From Rhodothermaceae bacterium Tc-Br11_B2g6_7 (lineage in GTDB: Bacteria; Bacteroidota; Rhodothermia; Rhodothermales; Salinibacteraceae): a stretch of DNA of 64,000 bases. The notes under the pieces were generated by a model. The model had not been told where the DNA came from and did not search any database. It worked only from the letters and a program-made list of their open reading frames with translations. How positions within the stretch are numbered: the first letter of the stretch is position 1; the number at the start of each line of letters is the position of its first letter. The translations under genes were made by a program, and so were the position numbers. Where the stretch lies: NCBI GenBank assembly GCA_001564055.1, contig LKNB01000001.1:62001-126000 (forward strand), read 5' to 3'. Of this stretch, positions 1 through 9,463 are shown in pieces.

Positions 1-2
1 CG

Positions 3-683
3 GATGGACATGACTTCCGCATGCGCTACCGGAATGCGGACGGTTCGCGAGCGACCATGTGTGGCAACGGGGCACGGTGCCTTGCAGCATTTGCTCGCGC
101 CGCAGGTCAAACGGCGAATCCCCTGCGGTTTGAAACGGACGCTGGCGTCTACCGGGCTGAGGTGGCGGAAGGGGGGACGCGGGTGCGGCTCTTTGTGCCC
201 CCGCCGGAGCGGTTTACGGCGGCGCAAGCCCTCGCCACAGCGGCGGTGCCGGGTGGGACGGCGCCGTCTTTTATTTGGACGGGCACAGAGCACGTGGTCT
301 GCTTCGTTGATGGCGAGGCCCAAGCCGACCTCGCTACGTGGGCGCCGGCGTTGCGTCACGACCCAAGCCTGGCGCCGGCCGGTGCCAACGTCAATGCGGT
401 GCACGCCACCGTGGACACGGCATCTGACGACCGACCAGTGCTCCGCGTACGCACCTACGAGAAAGGCGTGGAGGCCGAGACGTTAGCGTGTGGCACGGGG
501 GCCCTCGCTTCAGCTGTGACGGCTCGGTTGCAGGGGCACATTGGCACCGACACCGCACACGTGGACATGCCCGGCGGACGGCTTACCGTTGGGTGGGCGT
601 GGGAGGACGGCCATGTCGCTGATCTGTATCTGGAAGGTGCTGTGGAGCGGGTCTTTCGCGGCACGCTTGAGGTGTATCTGTAG
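3..683 (+). CDS. dapF: Diaminopimelate epimerase, 5'-truncated by window start
   Basis: Frame 3 reads DGHDFRMRYRNADGSRATMCGNGARC at the window edge; MCGNGARC and ACGTGA active-site Cys motifs. Confidence 0.95.
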   Translation, partial: DGHDFRMRYRNADGSRATMCGNGARCLAAFARAAGQTANPLRFETDAGVYRAEVAEGGTRVRLFVPPPERFTAAQALATAAVPGGTAPSFIWTGTEHVVCFVDGEAQADLATWAPALRHDPSLAPAGANVNAVHATVDTASDDRPVLRVRTYEKGVEAETLACGTGALASAVTARLQGHIGTDTAHVDMPGGRLTVGWAWEDGHVADLYLEGAVERVFRGTLEVYL

Positions 684-733
684 GCCGGGTCCGGGCGTCC
701 GCGGAGGTCGGGACTGGCGTGCATAAAAACATA

Positions 734-763
734 AAGCGCGTCTTCCGGAGAGAAGACGCGCTT
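734..763. terminator. Bidirectional hairpin between convergent dapF and PpiC-type gene
   Basis: Perfect 12-bp stem AAGCGCGTCTTC / GAAGACGCGCTT with 6-nt loop. Confidence 0.85.
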
Positions 764-789
764 GAGGGTGGCGACCAGAAGGGGAGAGC

Positions 790-2889
790 CTACTGTTGCA
801 AGATTCGGGCGCGGTTGTCCGTGATGGAAGCATCAGCACGCAGGCTTTCGACCCACGCCTCCTGCAGTTCCTGTACGCGTTCCTGCGTCAAGCGTTGACG
901 CAGCTGCGCGCGGCGCTGGTCGGTCAGTTCTGGGAGGTCGGCCTTGCGGGTCACGCGGGCCACCCACACGCCGTTCTCACCTTCGGTGACGCCGGTTTCA
1001 TCGCCCACGTCAAGCCCGAGCAACTGCCCGGCAAAGGTGACCTCACGACCAAGTCCAGGGACGTTCGTGTTGTCGAACGAAATGTTAGAGGCGGTCCGCA
1101 CATTAGTGTCCAGGGCCTCAGCAAGACCATCAAACCCATGAGCGTCGTAGGCGCGGCGCATCCGTTCGGTTTGCACGGCGCGCTTCGCCTCCAGGATGGC
1201 GCGCGGCTCTACTGCATCGCGCACCTCCTCAAACGGGCGGAAGCCGGCAGACTGAATACCAGTTACGCGCCCAACGATCATCTTGTCGTCAAGCTCAATG
1301 ATATCCGAGATGTCACCGCGCGAGCTGCCCTCAAGGAAGTTCTGTAGCGTAGGGCTCTGGCCGATGTTGGGAATGTTTTCCTGGCCTTCTTCCACGCGCA
1401 CCGTCTGAAGCTCCAGTCCTAACCGTTCCGCTTCGTCTTCGAAGTCAGCCCCTTCATCAGTGTAGATGCGGAGATCTTCCAGGGTGTCCTCTATTTCGCG
1501 CAGCGTAGCGACAGAGGGCTGAAGGTTCTCGGCGTAGATGGCCACTTGTACCTCTTGGTCCGCGCGCTGCTGAACCTCAATCACGTGGTACCCGAAATCG
1601 GTCTCAACCGGACCTACGATTTCGCCGGGCGTAGCGCCAAAGGCGGCCGACTCAAACGGGGCGACCATCGCGCCGCGGTTGAACCAGCCCAGGTCACCTC
1701 CGCGGGCCGCTGAGCCCGGGTCATCCGAGTGCTCACGGGCGAGCGCTGCAAAGTCAGCACCATCGCGCAATTCCGTAGCAAGTTCAGCCGCCCGGGCCTG
1801 CGCCTGCGCATCGTCGCGGTCATTCGTGCCAATCAGAATGTGTCGCGCGCGGACCGCGGTTTCTTCGGCAGGCTGTAGATCAAGAATTCTGATCAGGTTC
1901 ACCTGGTTATTGGCCACCACGGGTCCTACAACGGCACCGGGCTCCAGCTGCTCTGCGACAGCAGTCGCGATGGGTTCTTCAAGATCCGTCAGGGCAAAAA
2001 AGGCATCCGTGAAGCTCCGGGCGGAGGCATTGCGCTCAAGAAACGCCCTCGGATCTTCCGCAGCCGCGAAGCGCTCCTTCATGCCTTCCAGGTCTTCGAG
2101 AAAGGCCGTGGTGTCTTCCGGTGCAGGGACCTTCGGAACGGAGGCATATTGGAGCTCAAACGTACGCTCGCGCCGATAGTCTTCTTGATGCGCGTCATAG
2201 AAGGCGCGGATGTCGCTCTCCGTTACATCCACGGAATCATTGGGGAGCGCAGCATACCGCAGCGCGACGTACTCCGCATCGGCTCGCATATGCTCTCGGG
2301 CGTGGGCCATCCGGACGTCAGCGGAGGAGACACGGACGGACGATTCCAGCAGCGAGACCAGCTTTTGTTGCCGGCGCTCCTGCCGCAGGAAATCCTCCAG
2401 TTGCAGCCACTGTTCGCGCAGTTGGGGATCCTGATCCATGTTATCGACCACGTTCTGAATCATCCCACGGTCGATGTTGCCCTGCTCATCGCTGAAGTTC
2501 GCGACAATGATCGGATGCGGATTTTCGCCCATCACCATTTCATACAGCTCATCGTCCGAGACCGTAATGCCGAGACGATCCATCTCATGCTTAATGAGGC
2601 GGTCTTCGACAAGGCCATCAAAGGTGCGCTGCTCCTCAATGTCGCGGCGCTGTGCCGAGACCTGCTGGCCGGTTTGTTGGCGGTATACGTCCAGCCGTTG
2701 ATCCAGGGCCTCACGGTATTCCTGATGGGAGATCGACTCACCGTCAACCACGATCAGGTTGGAAGCACTGGTGCCACTGATAACATCGACGCCACCGGAG
2801 TCCTGCAGCACCCAGATTACGCCAAATGCAAAAACGAGAATCCAGAGAATAATCCCTGTGTTCTCGCGAATATTCGTCATTGTGCCCAT
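790..2889 (-). CDS. Membrane-anchored peptidylprolyl isomerase, SurA/PpiD-like
   Basis: N-terminal TM ([16 protein letters not shown]), PpiC domain (ARHILIG...GGDLGWF...FGYHVIEV); start probably [10 protein letters not shown] rather than the ORF-track start. Confidence 0.88.
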   Translation of the reverse strand: MGTMTNIRENTGIILWILVFAFGVIWVLQDSGGVDVISGTSASNLIVVDGESISHQEYREALDQRLDVYRQQTGQQVSAQRRDIEEQRTFDGLVEDRLIKHEMDRLGITVSDDELYEMVMGENPHPIIVANFSDEQGNIDRGMIQNVVDNMDQDPQLREQWLQLEDFLRQERRQQKLVSLLESSVRVSSADVRMAHAREHMRADAEYVALRYAALPNDSVDVTESDIRAFYDAHQEDYRRERTFELQYASVPKVPAPEDTTAFLEDLEGMKERFAAAEDPRAFLERNASARSFTDAFFALTDLEEPIATAVAEQLEPGAVVGPVVANNQVNLIRILDLQPAEETAVRARHILIGTNDRDDAQAQARAAELATELRDGADFAALAREHSDDPGSAARGGDLGWFNRGAMVAPFESAAFGATPGEIVGPVETDFGYHVIEVQQRADQEVQVAIYAENLQPSVATLREIEDTLEDLRIYTDEGADFEDEAERLGLELQTVRVEEGQENIPNIGQSPTLQNFLEGSSRGDISDIIELDDKMIVGRVTGIQSAGFRPFEEVRDAVEPRAILEAKRAVQTERMRRAYDAHGFDGLAEALDTNVRTASNISFDNTNVPGLGREVTFAGQLLGLDVGDETGVTEGENGVWVARVTRKADLPELTDQRRAQLRQRLTQERVQELQEAWVESLRADASITDNRARILQQ

Positions 2890-3051
2890 GAGGCAGCCCT
2901 GTAATGTGTTGGGGGGTACAGCGAATCCCCGCCGAAGCGGGGTGAACGCGCAGGCGAAGGCCTGCCGTGTCAAGTCTACCTGTACCTCACCGTAACGAAA
3001 ATGTTCGCACGTAATCGAACCGTGGGGCAGCCTGTCACGGTTCGGTGGGGC

Positions 3052-3813
3052 TTACGCCGCGATTGCTTCCGTACGGCTAAGCTGAGCCCGAAGGGTGCGC
3101 CGAATCTCGCTGAGGATTTGTGAGATGCGGGCCTCGGTCAGGTCCATCAGGCCGGCAATGTCTTTCAGCCGAAGCTCCTCATAGTAGTAGAGTCCCAGAA
3201 TGGTCTGGTCACGCTCGGGCAGTTGCGCAATGAGGGCGCTCACGTATTGATAAAGCGACCGGCGGTCGATGGCGTCGAAGTCGTGGCGGGCATCCGGGTG
3301 CATGAGCGTATCAATCAGACTGCGGTCGGTATGGTGGGAGAGGGGGTCGTGCAAGGGCTGGGCATACCGCCGCTGCGAGAGATGCAGCAGGTAGCGGTAA
3401 TCCTCCAACGACATATTCATCGCCTCAGCCACCTGGGCCTCCGTCGGGTCATCGCCAAGCTGCTGCTGCAGTTCGTCGTACGTGCGGTGGGCCTCGGCGA
3501 GTCGCCGCCGGCGCTCGCGCGGGAGGGTATCGATGGAGCGGAGGTAGTCTACCACAGCCCCGCGCACACGGCCGTAGGCATACGACACGAAGGGGGTGGT
3601 GCGCGACGTATCATAGGCATCCAGCGCCTGCAACAGCCCGATGTACCCTACGTGCTCCAGATCATCGCGGGTAGCCAGGATGGTATCGGGCACGTTCAGC
3701 CGGTTAACGAGCGAGCGGACAAACGGAAGGGCCGCCCGTACGAGTGCGTCGCGGTTTTCGGGCGTTGGAGCAGCGGTGTGCGCTTCGGCAAGCTGTTGCA
3801 GGTCGCGTTTCAT
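3052..3813 (-). CDS. RNA polymerase sigma factor, FliA/WhiG-type sigma-70 family
   Basis: Region 2 (DDLEHVGYIGLLQALDAYD...VSYAYGRVRGAVVDYLR) and region 4 (LPERDQTILGLYYYEELRLKDIAGLMDLTEARISQI). Confidence 0.88.
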   Translation of the reverse strand: MKRDLQQLAEAHTAAPTPENRDALVRAALPFVRSLVNRLNVPDTILATRDDLEHVGYIGLLQALDAYDTSRTTPFVSYAYGRVRGAVVDYLRSIDTLPRERRRRLAEAHRTYDELQQQLGDDPTEAQVAEAMNMSLEDYRYLLHLSQRRYAQPLHDPLSHHTDRSLIDTLMHPDARHDFDAIDRRSLYQYVSALIAQLPERDQTILGLYYYEELRLKDIAGLMDLTEARISQILSEIRRTLRAQLSRTEAIAA

Positions 3814-4328
3814 GAGCGTAAAAAGGCTGGCGGTGGAGAGGCTCGGTAGTCACAGCAGGTGTGGTGCTGCTCAGGAGTCTCCATGATGTTCAACCACCGT
3901 GCCACCCGGGCTCAGCGACCACTGGCAATTTCTCGGTTGGCCACCATCACGCGGTGCTATGTGCGGCTGTAAGGCCACGCACGGCCTGCTCGTATGGCCC
4001 TCAGGCGCTTTATTAAGCATTTTCCAAAGCGTGGAGGGCACGGGTGGTCTCCGTAGCCCGGCAGCCAAGGCGCGGAGTGCACCATGTTCGCCGGTGTCGC
4101 TTGAGCCACAAATGCTCGGACGGCAACCGTTGCCGTCGGGAGATACGAAAACCTTTCACGTAAAATTGTAACGCGATGACAGGATGCGCGCCACAAGACG
4201 CCCCATGCGCACATTATCCCGGGCTGCACGCGTCCTGGTATGATGCAACCGATGGAAGTTGTACTTCCACAGTCGCACGTTGTACCTTACGCCTCCGCCG
4301 TGTACCTGAATTTCTGAACCCTGCTGGG

Positions 4329-5711
4329 ATGCCCGATCACCCCCATGTATTGTTTGTTGATGATGAGCAGATGCTCCACACATTGTTTACGCGTCTGTTT
4401 AAACGGTTGGACATTCGCCTGACCCACTGCATGAGTGCGCTCCAGGCGGTAGATCTGTTGGAGGAGCACGACTTCGACCTGGTGATTACGGACTTTATGA
4501 TGCCCGACATGGACGGGGTGGAGCTGTTGGCTCACATCCGGGAGACGTATCCGTCCATTCGCGTCATTATGATCACGGCACATGCCAACGTGCAACATGC
4601 GGTGCGCGCAATGAAGACAGGGGCTATTGACTATATCCCCAAGCCGTTCTCGACGGACGAGCTCATGGAGCGGGTACAGCGGTTGTTGGAGGAGGAAGAG
4701 CCGGCACCGACCGTACCCGCTGTCGCGCCCAAGCAAAGCTCCACTGATGCGGCCGACTCCTTTATCGGCGAGCATCCGTCCATCCAGCGGCTAAAGGAAA
4801 TGCTGCCGCTACTCAGCCAGAACCGGGCGCCCGTCTTTATTCAGGGTGAGAGTGGTACGGGCAAAGAGGTGCTGGCCCGGGCTATTCACCAGGCGAGTCA
4901 CCGGGCCGAGGAGCCCTTCGTGGCGCTCAATTGTGCGACCCTGCCCTCCGAGCTGGCAGAGAGCCACCTGTTTGGCCATATCAAAGGGGCCTTCACTGGT
5001 GCTGTGGCGGACATGACGGGGGCATTCGAGAAGGCCGATGGCGGTACGTTGCTGCTGGATGAGGTGACCGAGGTCAAGCAAAGCATTCAAGCCAAGCTGT
5101 TGCGGGCGCTACAGGAGCGGGAGTTTGTGAAGGTAGGATCTTCCAAGCCCCAGTCGGTGGACGTGCGGGTGATCGCAACAAGCAACCGCAACTTGCAGGA
5201 GGCCATGGAGGAGGGCGCCTTCCGCGAGGACCTCTACCACCGGCTGTCCGTGTTTCCGCTCACCCTGCCGCCACTACGCGACCGCGCGTCTGACATCCCC
5301 CGGCTGGTGGCGTTCTTTATCTCGAAATATGCAGCCTTGTACGGGCTGCCTGAAAAGGAGGTCTCGGATGAGCTCATGCAAGACTTCATCTCGCGTCCGT
5401 GGCCGGGCAACGTGCGGGAGTTGGAAAATATGGTGCAGCGCGGGGTCATCCTGTCAGCCGACCGGGAGGTGATCTTGCAGGAGGACGTGGTGAATGACTT
5501 CTTCAACGACAAAAAACCGTCCTCCACCGGAGCGGCTGATTTTGTACGGGCAGGGAAGACCATCGAGGAGATGGAGCGCGAGATGATTTTGAAGACCCTG
5601 GAGCACACGGGCCATAATCAAAAAGAGGCAGCCAAGCGCCTGGGTGTTAGTGCGCGCACGATCCGCAACAAGCTAACGAAATACCGGGAAGAGGGCCATA
5701 TTCCCAAGTAG
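4329..5711 (+). CDS. Sigma-54-dependent response regulator (receiver, AAA+, Fis HTH)
   Basis: Receiver domain (VLFVDDE...DFMMPDMDG), Walker A GESGTGKE, GAFTGA loop, C-terminal Fis HTH (NQKEAAKRLGVSARTIRNKL). Confidence 0.93.
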   Translation: MPDHPHVLFVDDEQMLHTLFTRLFKRLDIRLTHCMSALQAVDLLEEHDFDLVITDFMMPDMDGVELLAHIRETYPSIRVIMITAHANVQHAVRAMKTGAIDYIPKPFSTDELMERVQRLLEEEEPAPTVPAVAPKQSSTDAADSFIGEHPSIQRLKEMLPLLSQNRAPVFIQGESGTGKEVLARAIHQASHRAEEPFVALNCATLPSELAESHLFGHIKGAFTGAVADMTGAFEKADGGTLLLDEVTEVKQSIQAKLLRALQEREFVKVGSSKPQSVDVRVIATSNRNLQEAMEEGAFREDLYHRLSVFPLTLPPLRDRASDIPRLVAFFISKYAALYGLPEKEVSDELMQDFISRPWPGNVRELENMVQRGVILSADREVILQEDVVNDFFNDKKPSSTGAADFVRAGKTIEEMEREMILKTLEHTGHNQKEAAKRLGVSARTIRNKLTKYREEGHIPK

Positions 5712-5768
5712 CGCGCCTTGGGTACCCCTCAGCCGGGCGCCGCGGGTAGCGTGATGAAGATTCCTGGC

Positions 5769-6050
5769 CTATTCAGACGGTTGTTCAGATGCGTCTTCGG
5801 GCGCAGGGGGAGTGGAACTGCGGTCGGGGTTCGCATCAATGATATCATCCGTCAGTGGGCGAGCGATCTCATCCAGCACCTCAGGTCGCCGATAAAAGCC
5901 CTCTTTAATGCGCTCTTTGAGTTGCCGCAGCCGCTCGGCCGGGAGCGAATCGTCGTCGGCAGCGGCTGTCGAGCGGGCCGCAGCGGGCGGTTGCGCGGAG
6001 GCGGATGCAGGCTGATAGGCCAATGCATAAAGCCAAAAAAGACCTTGCAT
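5769..6050 (-). CDS. Small protein, possible FlgM-like anti-sigma factor
   Basis: 93-aa ORF; RLRQLKERIKEGFYRRPEVLDEIARPLTDDI resembles the FlgM C-terminal pattern (xxLKxxIxxGxYxxxxxxIAxxL); family call by eye only. Confidence 0.45.
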   Translation of the reverse strand: MQGLFWLYALAYQPASASAQPPAAARSTAAADDDSLPAERLRQLKERIKEGFYRRPEVLDEIARPLTDDIIDANPDRSSTPPAPEDASEQPSE

Positions 6051-6228
6051 AGGGCGTCGTAGAGTACCGTGGCAAAGGCGCCCGTGGGGTGTGCGTTGCG
6101 CCGGGCGCGTCAGGTTCAGGCGGTCGTATCGACGGCACGCTACGATATGTTAAGGTATCTTTGGAGCAATTATCACCGCGCCATTGCTCCATTGGCCTGG
6201 CATGTAGCGTTGGGGTGTCAGGCCGTGG

Positions 6229-7017
6229 TCACGGTGCTGCGTGATAGGCACGTGCCTTCTCCACCGCGCCCGTCCGGAGGCAAAGCCCGACGATGCGACG
6301 GCGGAGCGCGTCGGCCGGGACGCCCGGAGCATCCAGCGTGAGGTACAGCCGCAGGGCCGCCTCTTCCCAGCCCTGGTCTACGAGGGCCTGTAGCAGCGCA
6401 TCTGACGCTGCAAACGCCTCTGGGGTGATCAGCTGCGCTGCTGCCGCTACCGCGCCATCGCGCTGTTCGGTGTTGACGCACAAGCGAAAAAGGTCCTGCA
6501 GCAGCCCAGCAGGCATATTGTTAAGGGTGGGGTAGGCGCTGTGCAGGTGCTGCCGCGCTGTGGTGCGCTCCTGTTGCCGGTAGGCCCACGCCGCCAGTGC
6601 GGTGTAATAGGTCGCTTGCGTGAGGGGCTCATCCCAAAGGCCCCAGGCCGGGGCGTCGGGCGGCTGGGCGGCGAGCAACTGGGTGGCCTCTGCATGGGCA
6701 TGCCGGCGGGCGAGGATATCGCAGTGAAGCCGCAGCGCAAACCACTGAGTGGGTGCGAGCTCCTTGGAGCGCTGAATCCAGCGCAGTGCCTTTTTGGTGT
6801 TGCCCAGGGCTTGCTCGACGCGTGCCCGCGCAGCGTTCAGGGCAGCTTGCTCCCCGGTGGTGGATCCCCCCGATGCCCGCAGCAACGTGCGCGCCTCCCG
6901 CCATCGCCCGGCCTGCAGGGCACGCCAGATGGGGCGGAGGGTAGCAGACAGGGGAATGGCCTCGCACCGTGGCGGAGGAAGATGGTACGAGTGCAGCGAG
7001 ATGGTGGGCGTGTCCAT
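6229..7017 (-). CDS. TPR-like hypothetical protein
   Basis: Helical repeat-like sequence (ALNAARARVEQALGNTKKALRWIQRSKELAPTQWFA); start chosen at MDTPTISLH. Confidence 0.55.
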   Translation of the reverse strand: MDTPTISLHSYHLPPPRCEAIPLSATLRPIWRALQAGRWREARTLLRASGGSTTGEQAALNAARARVEQALGNTKKALRWIQRSKELAPTQWFALRLHCDILARRHAHAEATQLLAAQPPDAPAWGLWDEPLTQATYYTALAAWAYRQQERTTARQHLHSAYPTLNNMPAGLLQDLFRLCVNTEQRDGAVAAAAQLITPEAFAASDALLQALVDQGWEEAALRLYLTLDAPGVPADALRRRIVGLCLRTGAVEKARAYHAAP

Positions 7018-7183
7018 GCGAGTGGCGATCAAGTGGTACGGGGCGCTTGTGCACGGTTCACATATAACAAAACCCTGCCAAGCCCTGCTGTGCTTCCTGG
7101 AAGCGTAGACAGGAGCATTCCGGCATGGGCGCCGGTACACTTTTCCGCTGTAGCATCACAGGCTTTTCCTTCTGTCGATTCTT

Positions 7184-8080
7184 TTGCCCCTGAGGTCCCC
7201 TGCTGTGCAGATTATCCGACGGTCTACGCTTCTGTTTTACGTGCTTTTAGGGGTGATTCTGGGAGGCAGTGCGGCTGTCATTCTGTGGCAGGCCCAGGTA
7301 TCGCCGCTATGGGCCCTACTCATCCCTGCGATGTTGCTTGTTTGGGCTGGGCGCCGGCCCTTGCGCCGGTGGCGTGTGGCGCAGCAGACCTTCCCCGACG
7401 TGTGGCGGCAATGGCTGGAGCGGTCTGTGCCGCTGTACGATGCCCTTGATGATCAGGCACGCGCCCGCTTCGAACGAGACGTACTGTTTTTTCTGGATGA
7501 GTGGCGGTTTGAAGGGGTGGCAGAGACGACGGTGCAGGACCGGCACCGGTTGGCTGTGGCAGCGGGGGCCGCGCTCATTCTGCACGGACGCCCCGACTGG
7601 GAGCTACCCACGAAGCGGACCATTCTACTCTATCCGGATCGGTTTGACGACGACTACCTGGAAGGTGGAGGCGCCGACTACGATGGGATGGTGCACGCGC
7701 AGGGGCCCATCATTCTCACGCGGCAGGCCGTGGAAGATAGCTGGGCCTTTCCGCACAACGGCGACAACGTTGTGCTGCATGAGCTGGCGCATCTCTTCGA
7801 CTTCACCCATGCGGAAGCCGTAGGCGTGCCTACCCTTATGGACCCGGCTTCTGCGGAGGCCTGGGAAGCGCTGGTGCAGCGCGAAATGCAGCGCGCGGCA
7901 CGCGGGCAATCGCTGCTCCGGCCCTATGCTGCGGAGAACGGGGCCGAACTATTTGCCGTGGCCGTAGAGAACTTTTTCGAACGTCCCACCGCTCTGAAGC
8001 GACGCCATGAGGAGTTGTACAACGCGCTGGTCAACTTCTTTAATCTGGATGTGGCTGCTTTGCATCAGGAATCTCTGTAG
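7184..8080 (+). CDS. MtfA-family zinc-dependent peptidase
   Basis: N-terminal TM; HExxH motif in VVLHELAHLFDF; AENGAELFAVAVENFFERP downstream. Confidence 0.85.
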   Translation: MPLRSPAVQIIRRSTLLFYVLLGVILGGSAAVILWQAQVSPLWALLIPAMLLVWAGRRPLRRWRVAQQTFPDVWRQWLERSVPLYDALDDQARARFERDVLFFLDEWRFEGVAETTVQDRHRLAVAAGAALILHGRPDWELPTKRTILLYPDRFDDDYLEGGGADYDGMVHAQGPIILTRQAVEDSWAFPHNGDNVVLHELAHLFDFTHAEAVGVPTLMDPASAEAWEALVQREMQRAARGQSLLRPYAAENGAELFAVAVENFFERPTALKRRHEELYNALVNFFNLDVAALHQESL

Positions 8081-8094
8081 GGCGGAAAAGCAGC

Positions 8095-9336
8095 TCAGGT
8101 AACGGGCCCAGCCGCCGCGGTCGTTTCCGGACGGGTGTTGTGGTAGGCGCCGCTGGCGAGGGCCTCGGCGATGATATCAAACGCGCGGTCTACTTCCTCC
8201 GGCGTATTCCACACAAAGGGCGCCATGCGGAGGTACCGTTGCTGCCGGCTGTCGGTGTACACGCCGCGCTCCTTCAGGTAGGCACAGAGCCGGTCGGCCG
8301 CCTCCACTTCTAAAATAACCATGGCTCCCCGACGCTCAGCAGGGCGGGGCGACCGTAGCGCCATGCCGGCGTCGTCGGCGCGGGCGATGCACTGCGCCGT
8401 CAAGGCCAGCGAATGCTGCCGCACGTTCGCAATACCAGCCTCGTGCAAGATACGAACCCCCTCTACGGCGTGATACATCGAGGCTACGGCCGTCGTGCCG
8501 CCCATAAACCGCCGCCGCACATCCGGATGGACGCCGGGCTCGGGCTGAAAGCCAAAGGGGTCATCATCCCCAAACCAGCCGGTCATGCGGGGGGTGAGGT
8601 CCAGCCCTTTACGTATATACACGAACGCATTCCCCGAGGAGCCGCACGCCTCCTTTAGCAGGCCACCCATGTAGAGGTCCGCGCCAATCGCCTGGACATC
8701 TACGGGAACCGACCCGACGCTGTGGTAGCCGTCCATGACGAAGAGTCCCCCCTGCGCATGCACGGCATCAGCGATGGGGCGAAGGACGTCGGTAGGCAGC
8801 AGTTCGCCCGTCGTGAAGCCCACGTGGCTCAGCACCACCAGGGCCGTTTCTGGCGTGATGGCCTCCTGCACGGCGGCGTGATCGATAAACCCTGCGTCCG
8901 TGAGTGGGATGACCGTCAGTGAAAGGTCGAACACATCCTGCCATTGCTTCACGCTGTGCTGGACGGAGGGAAACGCGGCCTCGGTGATGACCACGTGCCG
9001 GCCGGTCGCAAACACCTCGGGTGCTGAGAGCAGGTACTGCACGGTCGTATGCACGTTCGGCTGCAGAATGCAGGTGTGCGGGGGCGCTTGCAGGAGAGGC
9101 GCCACAAAGTGCTCGGCCAGATACTCCGGCAGCGTCCACCACCCAACGATCTCGCCGCTGTCCGGCCGCCAGTGGTTGGGCACGCGGTTCCAGGCATCAA
9201 CCCCGCGCTCGGCCCAATCGTCTGTGAAGGCTTGCATGAGATCCGGCACCGTCTTCGGCATCAGGCCGTGGGTGAATGCCCGAAACTCGATGTGTGGAGG
9301 ATCGGGGTGGAGAAAGGCGTCGCGGAGATTAAGCAT
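8095..9336 (-). CDS. Aminotransferase class V-fold PLP enzyme, kynureninase-related
   Basis: MDGYHSVGSVPVDV, GWFGDDDPFGFQ, RFMGGTTAVASMY resemble kynureninase-family blocks; Lys region LLKEACGSSG is divergent. Confidence 0.75.
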   Translation of the reverse strand: MLNLRDAFLHPDPPHIEFRAFTHGLMPKTVPDLMQAFTDDWAERGVDAWNRVPNHWRPDSGEIVGWWTLPEYLAEHFVAPLLQAPPHTCILQPNVHTTVQYLLSAPEVFATGRHVVITEAAFPSVQHSVKQWQDVFDLSLTVIPLTDAGFIDHAAVQEAITPETALVVLSHVGFTTGELLPTDVLRPIADAVHAQGGLFVMDGYHSVGSVPVDVQAIGADLYMGGLLKEACGSSGNAFVYIRKGLDLTPRMTGWFGDDDPFGFQPEPGVHPDVRRRFMGGTTAVASMYHAVEGVRILHEAGIANVRQHSLALTAQCIARADDAGMALRSPRPAERRGAMVILEVEAADRLCAYLKERGVYTDSRQQRYLRMAPFVWNTPEEVDRAFDIIAEALASGAYHNTRPETTAAAGPVT

Positions 9337-9463
9337 CAGATACCAGCATTGAATAATAAGAACAGCTGCTATACGGGTCGCTCAGCGGGCGGTTTAGTGG
9401 TGCATGCCGATGCCGATACCACTACATATACCGCTGCCAACCTGAAACCCTCCCCGACATTCC

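Noticed and set aside
4060-4090. CGGCAGCCAAGGCG, vaguely similar to the SRP RNA core
   Set aside because: Lacks the GGAAGGAAGCAGC-type core and I could not draw the conserved hairpin.
9393-9419. GCCGATACC motif upstream of the PilB-like gene resembling a sigma-28 -10 element
   Set aside because: The upstream element is TTTA rather than TAAA, and GCCGATACC also occurs inside coding sequence (e.g. the NlpC gene), so it is not diagnostic.
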